Assembly (NCBI RefSeq): GCF_010183535.1
Contig: NC_071328.1
Span: forward strand, 7,440,001 to 7,504,000
Origin: Caenorhabditis remanei
Lineage: Eukaryota; Nematoda; Chromadorea; Rhabditida; Rhabditidae
DNA: 64,000 nucleotides
Direction: 5' to 3'
Positions 11,784 through 24,000 of the stretch are shown one piece after another. The notes under the pieces were generated by a model. That model was given only the letters and a program-made list of their open reading frames with translations, was not told the origin of the DNA and did not search any database. Position 1 is the first letter of the stretch. The number at the start of each line of letters is the position of its first letter. Made by a program: the position numbers and the translations under genes.

Positions 11784-11891
11784 AATAAATACAGAAACAA
11801 AACGTTAAGTTATTTGCACAAAACAGGATAGTCTTCGCCGATTCTTCTACTTCATGAAAACGTGTTGATATAAATCTCAAAAAGTTTTCAG
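11784..11891 (+). promoter_or_regulatory. Probable operon junction: poly(A) signal and SL2-type trans-splice acceptor
   Basis: AATAAA at 11784-11789 is followed by about 100 nt and then AGTTTTCAG ending at 11891, nine bases before the ATG of the EME1-like gene. This spacing matches the usual 100-nt intercistronic gap of Caenorhabditis operons. No independent promoter-like sequence is obvious in the gap. Confidence 0.65.
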
Positions 11892-11900
11892 AATTTCAAG

Positions 11901-13769
11901 ATGGATGACGCCATCTGTTTATCGGATGATGATGGTGACGAGTGTATTCTGATAGAAGAAACTACTGTAGTCACGACGAGAAAAAGTCAAGAGAAAACGT
12001 AATGAACGACTAGTTTGAGTAGAGACGAAACTTTATTTTTTCAGTTGCTCCACGAGTTATTCTCTCGTCGATTCAGTCAACAATCGTCCCCGTAGTAATC
12101 CAATTACATCAAAAGATTGGCTAGAAGAAGGACTTGATGAATTGGATAAATTGATTCAAGAAAAGCGGAAGAATAATGGAAATTCTGCTAGTTGGTCTAT
12201 TGGAAATGGTAATATCGGAGATATTGATATGATGGATTACGGTCGAATTCCATCCACGTCATCGTCGTCTGGATATGCCACGTCGTCTGGAAATATTGGA
12301 AATAAACCCGAAAAACGAAAACTAACAGAAGATGAAAAGGATAACCAGAGAGTTAGAAACCGGGAGAAAGACATTACAGTGGAAAAATGTAATTTTCAGG
12401 AAATGAAAGAAAATGCAAAAAGAGCTCGAGAAGCAGAAAAGGAGAAAAAAGCAATCGAAAAAGATCAGAAAAAAGGAGAAATGTTGAAGAAAAGAGAGGA
12501 AAAAGAGGTACTTTTGGTTTATGATCGTAATACTACACATTTTTCGAACGTATCCAGAAATCAAAATCTCTCAATTCTCACGCAATGGTTTTTTTCAGCG
12601 AGAAAAAGAGACTCGTAAAATCGAACGAGAAATTTCGGCGGCGATCAACTCCAAATGTGAACAATACACATATTGCCACATCGGAAAGACAGTCATGAAC
12701 AATTTTCGTTAGTTATGAAAACAAAAAAGTTTTTAAATGAGTTCTCGAAAATTTTAGCTGGTTTGGAAGCGGAAATTCGAATATTGTACGCTGAACGAAA
12801 AATCGACAACCAACTGAAAATTGAGAATGATCTGGGAACTCGAATCGAATGGAGAAGAAAATGTATTGAGATGAAAGAGGATGAGGATGGAAGAAATGAG
12901 CGGTTTGAGTATATGGTTCGCCTTTTTCCTTGTCTAGATGACACTCAATTTGATATTTCAGTCGACACAAAATCTGTTCGCCATCGTCGTTCCTGCTGCC
13001 ACATTGAAAGATGTTATCAACTCGAATTCGTTCGAGGATTTCATTATCGAGGTACTGGCAAGACAATTTACATGAACGAGTCTTTGCTGTAGACTACATC
13101 AACCGAATTTCCAAAATTTTCAGCAGCGAGCAGGCTTCCAAAACGGTCGATGCACTATGTTGATCATTTCGTTCGGAAAGTTGGATATCCAAAAGAAGAG
13201 ACTTCATAAAATGTCACTGGAAATCTACGAAACTCATCGTGTTCAAATCGTTCAGATCGAAACGATTCATGAGTTGGCACTACTCACTGCACAATATTTG
13301 AGAAGTTTGGCGAGAAGAGAAAAAAAGAAAATGGATGATAAGGAACCTGGAGAAAGTAGTGGAGGATCACACAAGTTGCAGTATTTGGGAGAGAAAGTTA
13401 GTTGAATTAGTGAAATATTTCCACAGGAAATATTTGAACTGAAACATAAAACTCAACTTAAAATTCTTATCTAAATTATGCTGATTGCAGGGAATCGTAA
13501 TAGGATCTCGTAACGAAATCGTCAGTGATTGGTGGTCAAAAATGCTCTCAACAATCGATCGTCTTTCGGATGCTCAACGCAGAGCTATACTCGGACTAAT
13601 CCCTGATCCAATTTCTGGTATTGATAAATACTCAAAAATGGACTACTCGTTGGCGATTCAAGAAATTGGTGACTTAGTAGCCGAAAACGGGCGAAAAGTG
13701 GGACCAGTGATGGCTCACCGTGTACTTACTATGCTAACTGATGAAACTGGAAATTCAATTGTTGAATGA
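11901..13769 (+). CDS. eme-1: EME1-like ERCC4-domain structure-specific endonuclease subunit
   Basis: Seven exons give 489 aa: 11901-11998, 12045-12507, 12599-12707, 12758-12915, 12962-13051, 13124-13396 and 13491-13769. The N-terminus is acidic (LSDDDGDECILIEE), then comes a Ser-rich region and a long charged Lys/Glu coiled-coil-like stretch (about 95-200). The ERCC4-like region follows, with LGTRIEWRRK (EME1 proteins have a similar SITWRRR block) and NLFAIVVPAATLKDVI. The C-terminal helix-hairpin-helix-like part reads SDWWSKMLSTIDRLS and ends RKVGPVMAHRVLTMLTDETG, like the EME1 C-terminus. No ERKxxD nuclease motif is seen, as expected for the non-catalytic partner of MUS81. The pair cleaves branched recombination intermediates in the nucleus. 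The exon 4 donor is inferred: only ATG|GTTCGC keeps the frame, while better GTATAT shifts it. It probably lies downstream of eIF4A3 in an operon. Confidence 0.75.
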
Positions 13770-14671
13770 ATGCATTTTATGGAATGAAGCATTTTTGATA
13801 ACTTCTTGAATACACGTGGAAAAACTTCCGACACTAATGGATTTGATAAACATCGTGTAGTTCCACTAGCAACATACGTGTTCAGGATTCCTACTGGAGG
13901 AAAAATTGATATTTTACGTGACATAAAAAATGGAGCATTTTAAGTATTTTGAATGTATTTCAAGGACAAACCTCCAGAAACATATTTTTGAGTATAAAAT
14001 TAGATTATTTTTTCAGAAAACAACCGAAAAAATTTGGCCAGCTCTATTAGAGAAGGTTGTGCAGATTCAAGACTTACTGTAGTTCTTTCCTTGCCCTTGA
14101 CTCATTTTCAGTGTGAGAAGCACCCATATTTTATGGAAATGTGAAGACAAGCGGAACGACATGATTACAGTACACTTGTACTGTAGCCAAACCGATTTGC
14201 GACAAAGTTCTCTGAAATGTTTTCACTTTAATCTATCTGTTAACAACATTCTAGTCTTCCAAGTTCGAAATTAGAAAATGAGAGTAAAAAACAAACTTTA
14301 AACCAAAAATTGAAAATATGAGAAAACAAAGTGAATGAATAGAACAGATTGACGGGGATATGGGGTGATACATGTTTTGAGTCTCAACTGAGAGAACCGA
14401 CTGGGAAAAATAACACAGATTGATAGATGAAGGGTTCTCTGAGAGAAAAAAGAAGAGATGGAGCCTGTTAATTGCAATGATATGGGAAAACAGTACACAG
14501 AGTGAAAAATAGTACAGACTATTGGGAGAAAGAACAAGAAGGGAACGGGGATACACGGGAAGCTTTAAAATACGTTATGCAATGAAAAGTGGAATTCTTG
14601 TATAAGAAAACGGATGATGACGCAGAAAACTTCGAAGAAAAATCCACCAAAACTCCATATATTTGACAGAA
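13770..14671. other. Convergent intergenic region between the EME1-like and CHK2-like genes
   Basis: No confident gene. A plus-strand open segment runs from about 13792 to 13941 (about 50 codons with balanced composition). It is followed by two short segments, each after a TTTTCAG-type acceptor, that end in stops (about 14018-14083 and from 14112). These could be remnants of a decayed gene or long 3' UTR. The minus ORFs at 14251-14556 are low-complexity. Confidence 0.35.
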
Positions 14672-16889
14672 TTATTGAAGCCGTTTCTGGAAAATAAAGT
14701 GAAATACATTTTCCCCTCAAAGTTGATGTATTTATTACCTTTTTATTTGCTAAGGCAGCAGCGGCGGTAGTGATATTATTATTATTTTTAATATCCGTGG
14801 TGGTGACTGGCTTGTATATTTTGATAATTTCCTGTTTAGCTAGTCGGCAATCTCCACATTTCATCCATTCTGTACTCATTAATTCAACCGCTGAAGGTCG
14901 TTTTGACGGCTGAAAATTCATTAGAAATCCAAAGTTTCTCAATTGAAAAATGGAAAAATTGTTCTGAGATTTTTGAATAGATTTCTAATTCAATCACATT
15001 CTTACCTCAACAGTCAACATCCATTTGATCATTTGTTGAGTTTCTATAGTAACATGTCGCCATTGGGAATGAAATAGAAGACGACCTAAGATAAATAAAA
15101 GTGAAAAGGCTTTCACGACAAAACGTTTTAAATCTTGAAAACGAGTACTGATAATCCAAACAAATACCTTTCATAACCTGATCATTCATTGACATATCGG
15201 TATATTCTTCGCTGAATGGTGGATAACCAGAGAAAGTGATGAATAGAACGCATCCGAGACTCCATCTGAAGAAACGGATCATTGAGGAAAAACAATTACC
15301 AGGCATATACAGTTGTAAACTAACATATCAACTTTCGGAGTATACTCAATACCCTCATTTGCCACTATTTCTGGTGCATTATATGATGGCGTTCCACAAC
15401 GTGTCTTCATTTTCATTCCATTTTTGGCCATTCCGAAGTCGGTCAGCTGAAAAATTGCAACATTTTGAGTCTTTCAAAAAAAAAAGCGCTTTTATCGAGC
15501 TTTCGGAAAACTCTAGTAAGATGCACCTTTAAAATGCACCGTTCCGTCTTGTCAGAGCAAAGGATATTCTCTGGTTTGATATCACGATGACATATTCCAA
15601 CAGAATGCAGATATAGTACCGCATCGATTAACTGATATGCAAAATATTTTCCAAGTGATTCGCCGACACCCTGCAAGACAGATAATTGTTTTTAATGATA
15701 ACAATACTACAATCACTGTACCATTCGATTGTACTTCGAATCAACTATTTTGGAGAAGAATTCACCTCCACCGACATATTCAATTACCATATAGGAGTAC
15801 TTTGATACCGCGATGCAATCGTAAATTCCAACAATATTCGGCTGAAATAATATTTGAATGAACTGTTTTCTGTATTTGTGTCGATCTTACATGACTCAAT
15901 TTCTTCATAACATCGACTTCGTTTCTTATATCTCTTGTTTTCGCAATTGCACGACTACATCTTGTGGAGAATTGAGTATTCAAGCACTTTATGGCCACCT
16001 GAAACATGGAAAATTTAGATTTTGAGGTGTGTAGAGTAAAAGCAAGAGAACGAGACAATTATTTCTTACCACAGATCGATCTGATTTTTTGTAACCAAGA
16101 AGTACTTTCCCAAATCCTCCTTTACCCAATGAATGACTTGTCACATGATATTTCTTCGTCAACTCTTCCGGATACTGACCATCCTCAGTTGTTTCATACA
16201 CAAAAACTGGAAAAACAAGGTTTACAGATGATAGAACTCATGAAAAGGTGAATTCTTACTGATAAGAGCAGGAATTCCGATCGAAATCAAATCTCCATTG
16301 TTCAGTTCGATTGATTGTCCTTTCCCGATCATTTCTTGATTTACCAATGTACCATTACGAGAATGATCATGAAGATAGATCCGGTGAGATTCGGAATCCT
16401 GAAATTACAGAAATTATCAAATCTACGCGTGCAAAAACAACATATCGTGTACAAATTAGATGTTCTACAAGGACTTGAATATTTACCCGGTTAATAGCGA
16501 ACTGGACTTTAGAAATGAATCGATATAATCCCGTGTCATGGCTCAATGATGAGAAATTATAATTAACTGGGGACTCTTCCGAACCACGCCCACACACGAA
16601 ATTGTCTTCGATCAAATCTGAAAACTGCAAAAATTGTTTTCAGAAAAGTCGTTTGCCAAACCAATTGTGGCGATTCCTCTCCGAATTCCGACGAGTCTTG
16701 CGAACGGCTTTGAAGTTGTCATTTGCGAATCTCCGACCGCCGCATCTTCATCTACTGGAATAGTGTCATCTCTGTTGACAGTGATGACGGTTTTTGATCT
16801 GAAAGCCAATTTTAGAATTAGTTTTGCCGGAAAAGAATAGTTTCTTACTTTTCTTCGGAATTCCTCCGTCTTTTAGTGCCACGAACCAT
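14672..16889 (-). CDS. CHK2/Cds1-family FHA-domain checkpoint kinase
   Basis: Thirteen small exons join in consistent phase to give 480 aa; the first is 16889-16849 and the last 14686-14672. The FHA domain (about 45-150) begins [10 protein letters not shown] and includes the DNFVCGRG core, HSRNGTLVN and a final NNGDLISIG. The kinase domain (about 165-430) has LGKGGFGKV, catalytic VAIK (Lys199), HRDIKPEN (Asp301), DFG (322-324), the [10 protein letters not shown] activation-loop end and DIWSLGC. The arrangement and length match CHK2; there is no clear N-terminal SQ/TQ cluster. CHK2 kinases act in DNA damage signalling, and C. elegans CHK-2 controls meiotic pairing and break formation. C. elegans has several chk-2-like paralogues and its chk-2 is on another chromosome, so I do not assign the symbol. 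The ATG lies 8 nt after a TTTTTCAG site, suggesting trans-splicing. An alternative upstream ORF at 17122 runs through this acceptor and is less likely. Confidence 0.88.
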
Positions 16890-18074
16890 CGAAACCGCTG
16901 AAAAACTGATTTGAAATAAAGCAAATGTAAAACTGAACTGAAATCGCGGCGAGACCCAACAGCACGTGAACATGTTCCTTTAAATCTACCGTACCCATCA
17001 TATGTGCGAATAATCTCAAAGAAAGTCTTGTAGAGAGCAGAATAAATAAGAAATGGAATGCAGGCTGACAAAAGCATTCTGAGGACTATTTTCATGATTA
17101 GGCTAGATTCTTCTATTGACATATGGTTCCCAGTTCATCGGTTTATCCACGTAAAACATCTGAAAGTACCCTGGCTGAAATTACCGGTTTGAAAGTGCTC
17201 ATGAATCCTGGACCTCATAAGATTTCCGTTCTTTCACTTACTACTGTTTTTTTTCTTCATATCAATCATCCTCCGAGAAGGAATTTGTGAGTTTTGCACT
17301 TGTTGCGTAACTTTTATTCTCTTTTCATTTTGAGAGCAAACGGCTCATCCGATTTGTCAACACTGTCCGTCAGCTATTACTCCGTTCGTCTTTCTTTTCT
17401 CTGTCTCTTCTTAACAGACAGTAGTTTTGTAGAAAAGTAAGAATAAGAAGAAGAAGAAGAATAGTGAAAGTTTGTGCTCTTTTTTGTACTTTGACACGTC
17501 ATTCGAGGGCTCCCGCCTCCACATTTTTGGATGAGAAAACTCTTTTCGCATTGTTCAGTTTTTTTGTTGAAAAATTTTTCAGGAAGTTCACGTTTTGGTT
17601 CAAAGTAACCATATCGGAAAGTCGTCAGATAGGCCCCGCCTCTTTTCTATTTCTTCTCACTCTTTGCAGCAGAACTCCAAATGTGAAGAGTATCTTTGGT
17701 TTCTTTTTTAGCGAATCAATAAGATACTGTAACTTTTAGAAATGGATCTACCCACGAAGAAAATTTGCCTACCCACGAACGCAAAATAATGCATTTTTAT
17801 GGCACAAAAATGCAAAAAATGCATTAAATTGCATTAAATGGTACAAGTTTTCTTCGTGGGTAGATCCAAAAACATTTTTCAGAACTGTTCCACTTATATT
17901 TCCCCATCTGTTCTTCATGAGCTCCCCTCTCCTTTCTCTTTTTATTCCCCCTCTTCTGAATCCTCTTTTTCATTAAATACAATAAAAAGTACACAAGAAA
18001 CTCTTCAGAATCTTCTTTTCTCAACTTGGCCCCACTCTTCTAATCTTCTTATCCCATCTTCTTTTTTCTATTCA
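16890..18074. promoter_or_regulatory. Divergent upstream region of the CHK2-like gene and lim-9
   Basis: About 1.2 kb between divergent starts. It contains CT-rich tracts, an AAG/GAA microsatellite near 17445-17461, and a 126 bp terminal-inverted-repeat element ending about 200 bp before the lim-9 ATG. No coding exon is evident. Confidence 0.45.
17743..17868. mobile_element. Miniature terminal-inverted-repeat element (MITE-like)
   Basis: Perfect 21-bp inverted termini lie at 17743-17763 and 17848-17868. The core CTACCCACGAA (17748-17758) recurs directly at 17769-17779. The interior is AT-rich with repeated ATGCATT-type words. There is no ORF. No clear target-site duplication is visible beyond short A runs. 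The whole unit could fold into one long hairpin. The transposon family is not recognised. Confidence 0.7.
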
Positions 18075-21000
18075 ATGTCTGACAACATTGGACCAAAAGA
18101 GTTGTCGAATGCATTCAAATATCTACTTGCCTATCAACTAGACTCGTAAGTTTTCCCCTTTTTCTTTTGTTTTTTCTTATAAAGTGCGAATGGGATCTCC
18201 TTGGATCCTCGTTAGTATATTCGTTTTTTTGTGATCTGATCTGTCAATCATATATCGTGGCGTGGTGATAGAATCAGAGGTGTGCAGGAGCCAACCAATC
18301 GAATGAAAAGAGATAGAAACGAGGCGAGAATAAAATTGATGAGAGAAACAATTAATCATTGTGAAATCGAAAAAATGCACGAAGTTGTGTCTGATCAGCT
18401 ATGAAACTGTCCTATTATCAGGGTTTCTCTATCTTCCTTCGATGTCTAATTTTTGTATACGGTTGCTGCTTTCTGAAATTAAAACTCTTCTTGTCCTTTT
18501 ACTATTTGTTTTCGTATTTTTTCTATCTGTTTTGAGAAAAGTTTCTAAAATTTCAAGAAGCATTGAATTTCAAGTTTCCGCCTTTCTGACTTCCGTAAAT
18601 GTCTAATCATTGAAAGCGAAACTTCGATTACTTCAGAAAACCATAGTTCTTGTGGTGAACCCTTCCATCCTAACTAAGCCTCCGATCAGTAATCCCTTTT
18701 TCTTTTCAAAATGACTACAAGCGTCATAACCGACAATTTTAAGACCACCTCCTTCCTGCTGATTCCTTTTTTGAATTTTTGGTTAGGAACGAAAAGTCAG
18801 CATCACTTTTTGTTTTTTTTTGGTGCGGTGTTAGGGAGCCATGGAACATTATAAAATCTGAGAAGTATCACTCACACTATGTCTCTCATTCATTAGACAT
18901 CAATTCAGATAAGTTGAAAATGAATTCTGAAGGTCACGCTAACTCCCTTAGTTCACGTGTTAACGTACATCATCCTAACCCTCCTATTACTCAATCTCTT
19001 AATAATGTGCCCCCCTCCCTAGAGCCCATGGACCTGGGAAACTAACTAGGGGACAGACCGGCCCTTCTCAAGTAGATTTAAACTCTCTGTCCCCTTCTTC
19101 TTCTAACTCTGTTCTTAATGATTCTTTATTGTATCCTGATAACTTATTCATGTCAGTTCTATCTGCTAATGTTAGAAGCATAATTGCGAATAGAGCTGAG
19201 GTTAACTTCTTGCTAGAGCGTGGCGGTTATGATATTGCATTTTTTCAAGAAACCTGGCTTTCCATTAATACTTCTAATTCTCTTTTTTCTTTGAATTTAG
19301 GTCCCACAAAATATTCTTTATATAGATCGGACCGTTCCGAGGGTAGAGGTGGTGGAGTTGCAACATTTGTAAAATCTTCTATAAATTCTAAGTTACTTTT
19401 TTCTGAATCAGTCAAAAATGGTTTTGAGATACTTGTAGTAGTCCTTGATATTGGGGTAGACCCCTTAATCCTAGTAAACGTTTATCGAACGCCTTCTTGT
19501 AGTCCTAGTAATACAAAAAAACTTTTGAAGCAGATTTCTACCTACCTTGATCCCGGTAAAAATTTATTATTAATGGGTGACTTCAATTGTAGAGAAATAG
19601 ACTGGCTCTCCGACCCACCCCACAGTAATGCCCAACTAGCCACACAAATTATTAGTTTCTGTCATGATAATCATCTGATCCAGTATGTAAGGAACCCCAC
19701 CAGAGGGGCTAATATTCTTGATCTCGTATTCTCAAACTTCCCAATTCAAAACGTAACCGTCTCAGCTCCTATTGGTCGCAGCGACCACTCAAAGATAGAA
19801 TTCAAGTATGACCTTCTCTATAAACCCCCTTCTCCATCCATCAGCTATCCGGATTATAAGAACATCTGTTACGGTACTCTATCACAAATGCTCAGTAATG
19901 TAGATTGGACTCTAATTTTTGGTGTTTCGGATGTAAACGATAAATACAATAATTTTATTACGTATTTGAAGTACGTCTTTGCTCAGTCAGTACCTTGGGC
20001 AAGTTCGCGCCTGGGAATGGGTAACCTTCCAGAATATTTAGAATCTTTCCAAAAATTAGTGGAATATAGCTGGTCTCAGGCAGTCAAATCCCGATCAAAA
20101 GCCGATTACGTCACCTATGTCAAAATATCAAAAAGATTCCGGAAAAAACTCTATAAATACCGTAGTAATTTGGAAATTTCTATGCTCAAAGAAAAAGGGC
20201 CTAGCAGGTTCTCAAATTTTGCAAAAATGGTTCTGAAACGGTCATCTAACATTGTTCCGGACATTAAAGACTCTCATGACACTTTACATATTTCGGATGA
20301 AGAGAAGTGTAAAGCGCTGGCGGCCCACTTCCAGGCTCAATATAAAAATAAGTACGATGGTAATTTTTCTGTTCCCGCGTATCACCGTTCTTTTCAAGAC
20401 ATTATATGTGTGACAGATGATGAAATCTTTAAACTTTTAAGTAAAATCAAGGGCAATAACACTTTGACTCCTGACGGAATTCCAGCCAGATTTTTAAAAA
20501 TCATAAGTGCATTTATTGCTAGCCCCATAAGCCAACTCTGCAATTTTTCAATGATGAATGGAACGGTCCCAGATAGATGGAAAGAGTCTATAGTGTTTCC
20601 GTTGAAAAAGCAGGAAAATCCTACAAAAACTGTTCATTTTAGGCCAATTAGTCTTACCTCTATAATTTGTAGAGTCTATGAGAGGTGTATCTTACGTAGA
20701 ATTTCTCATCACCTAGGTTCAATAAATTTCTGGAGTCCCGGGCAACATGGGTTCAGGCCTCAACGTTCAACGACCACATGTCTTCTCGAGTCCATGAATC
20801 AGTGGACATCTAGTTTAGAAAAAGGCGAACAAGTCGATGTAGTCTATTTCGACTATTCCAAAGCTTTTGATTCGGTGCCCATTGATCTTCTTCTAGTTAA
20901 ACTTACCAGCATTGGTCTTAATGCATGTCTATTAAATTGGCTTCATTCTTTTTTAACCGGGAGGTCGTTTAAAGTAAAAATTAACTCTTCTTTTTCGGAG

Positions 21001-24000
21001 GTTAGAACAATATCGTGTGGGGTTCCTCAAGGTGGGGTCCTCTCCCCAGTTCTGTTTTGTATATACGTGAACGACATAGCTACTGTAATACCAAAATCTG
21101 TAACAGCTATGCAATTTGCTGATGATTTAAAAATTTTCTCATCCTTCCCAAAGCATAAAAACACACCGGATCTACAAATTGCTATTGATGCCATATCTAA
21201 TTGGTCGAATTCTGCAAAACTTGAGCTGAACGTGGCTAAAACTCACTGCTTATCGATCGGGAAATCTCCAAAACATTATAATTATTTCCTAGATAGTAAT
21301 TTGATAGATAGAAAATGCTGTGTCCGAGATTTAGGATTTCTGGTTGATGAGAAGCTCACCTTTAAAGATCACTGGAGTACAGCAATACGAAAAGCAAATT
21401 TTGTCGCTTTTTCAGTATTTAAATCGTTCCATAGTAACAATATCCGACTTCTCACCCTGCTTTTCAAAATATTTGTGCGTCCAATACTGGAATACGGCAC
21501 AGTCGTAACTAATCCAGGTAGTTGTAAAACAATTAAAAACATAGAATCAGTTCAAAGTAATTTCACGCGTAGGATTATGTTTAGAACCTGTGGTAAAAGA
21601 ATACTGAGAACTGACCCAAAGTACGTCCAGGCACACCAACGTTTAGTGAATTATCAACTCCAATCTTTATCTTCCCGACGAGCCGGATTTGATAAATTCT
21701 TCTTCGGTAAATTATTAATAGGAAAAATAGATATTGACTTTACCAATTATTTTCAACTTTCATCTCACAATACCAGACGAGGCCACCTCTATCATTGGAA
21801 AACTCCAAGATCTAAAATTCGTGAGCATTTTTTCACTCACCGCGTCCTCAGTAAAATAGTTAGTCCTACGGCTCCATAAAATATTAAGCTTTCTCCAGTA
21901 TTGCGGTACAACTGACATGAATAAGTAGTCTCCCATCCAATAACATTAACAATTCATTTACCTTCCACGTGTTCACTATTCTCCCTCTATTTCATTTCAA
22001 GTTCCCCCCCCCCCCCCCCCTATTGACCTTGCCACGTACTCTCACGTACGTATTTTAAATAAAATAAATAAAATAAAATAAAATAAAATTGACAAAGGTC
22101 TTACAACCAATTAAACGCATAAAGATTCTAAACGGAATAGCTTGAAAGAATCGACACAGTGTGTCACGAGGTGTGACAAGGTTTTGAGAACCAAATTTCT
22201 ATTTTTGATATTTGGAATATGTGTCAACCATCTCTCCGTCTCTTTCTCATCTCCGAACTATCCATTTCTCCATTTCTCATTATGCGTTTATTCATCTTCT
22301 TCATTATCTCCTTGTCATCATCAGAATCATCATCACGTCTTCTTTCCCAACTTTTCCTTCTTCATCCTGGGAGAGAAAGAGAAGACACGATCTCTTCACA
22401 TAATCCCTAATTCATATTTTCATTATCGTTTTTCTAAAGAATCAATATAGATGATTGACCAATAATATAGATCCAGCCACACCCAGTCAAACTAATGTTT
22501 TCTGATGATGAGAGAGAAAATTGACATGAGAAAATTAGAGTGTTTTCTTTTTCTGAACGTTTTTTCTTTATTGATTTTCAGTTAAAACGTTTCCAATTAG
22601 AGAAAATAGGAATTCTAGTTTCATGTATACACCTTTTCGAAGAAATTAGAAAAGTATCATAACCTATAAAGTCTTAACGAACCAGTCCTCTATTCCAGTA
22701 GTTTCTAAATCACTAGGAAAAATTTCTAAACTGAAAAAAGGACAAAACGTTTCAATTTCTCTATTCCATAACTAATTATATCTATTCCAGAATCGCCTCA
22801 GACGGAGTGATGCCGTCTGCACATGGGGCATTGCACAAATTACTGTGCTCGTGCTATTCGAAGAACACTGAGGTGGTTGATATCTATGGAGGGGATAATG
22901 AACAGGTATGTTGCTTCTCGGAATTAAAGCCTAATTGTCTCTTCAATTTCGTCAACTACTGATTTTTTTTCCAGGAAAATCAAGAGCAGTACACAAAACG
23001 GGCAATAACTTCGAGCCCTTCTGAAAATAACAACATGAAAAAAGCAATTCTTCCTGCCCCATCGTCGCCTTCTCAATTTCCGACGTCTTCTGAATTGAGT
23101 ACAACAATCCAAAAAGTTGATGAATTGAAAAAGAGAAAAGATGAAATGAGAAAGAAGGAAAAAGAAGAGAAACAACAATCTCCGATCATTGTAGAAGTTT
23201 ACGATGACACACCTCATTCCAAGGTTTGCATTTTACTCTTTTTTGGAAGAAAATATAGAAATTCTTATGGGTAAGGTTGTGCTTCCCATAATTTATTGTT
23301 ATCTGTATATCATCTCATTTACGGACTCTGCACCTTCTCTCGTTTTTTTGTTGTGATGAAGTGGAATCGTAGCTTATCTGGCAGGACGGTATTACTTCAC
23401 GCTTCTCAAAATAGATGTTTGCTTGATTGTTGCAAAAATTATCTACAAGGATAGATTCTGAAATTTGAAATTCGTCGGCAATATCTTGAAACATTAAAAA
23501 AACGTTGAACGTATTTAGGGGTTCTCTTTTCTTCTCTCTTTCTCCTTTTCAGTTTTTAAATTATAGGTGCTCCTGAACAGATGTAGCTCTTTCTTGATTG
23601 ATCAATGAGTCAAGTCCAAAAAGCGCGAAATGCTCTTTAATTTCAGTCCGATTGACCGCAAGGACGTTTTGAGCGCATAGTTTTTGTTGGTCATTATTAG
23701 CTTTTTCGCATAGTCTGGAAGGCCGTGAAGCAACATCAGTTGGTCTAATAGCTTGCTGGTGTAATCGTCGTGAACTCGCGAGTGATGTTAGACTTGATCT
23801 TCTTCATCTTGACGGATGCACGTTTCGCTTGCTTATTTTTCTCACTCAAGAAGATAACCACCTTTGGATGGAGACTCGGAGCGCTTGCTTCCATTGGACA
23901 AAGAACTCGAGGATCTGGACGTCATGGCGGAGAAGTTGTTTTAGTAGGAGCTGGTAGAGCGATATCTGTTCAATACTGATTAGATATTTCTCGAGAGCTT

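Larger units (their letters stand above)
18780..22090 (+). mobile_element. Near-complete non-LTR retrotransposon (CR1/Jockey-like LINE) in lim-9 intron 1
   Basis: The element has a short upstream ORF, a long endonuclease/reverse-transcriptase ORF, a (C)17 run at 22004-22020, and an AAATA-type repeat tail at about 22056-22089, and no LTRs. It lies in the sense orientation relative to lim-9, between exons at 18145 and 22791. The 5' boundary is not marked; I place it near 18780 from the ORF context. No target-site duplication was found by eye. The intact long ORF suggests a recent insertion. Confidence 0.85.

Noticed and set aside
16766..17122. Longer N-terminus for the CHK2-like kinase starting at 17122
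   Set aside because: A strong TTTTTCAG acceptor-like site and an ATG 8 nt later give an in-phase short exon, while the long ORF reads the later part in another frame and lacks CHK2-like content.
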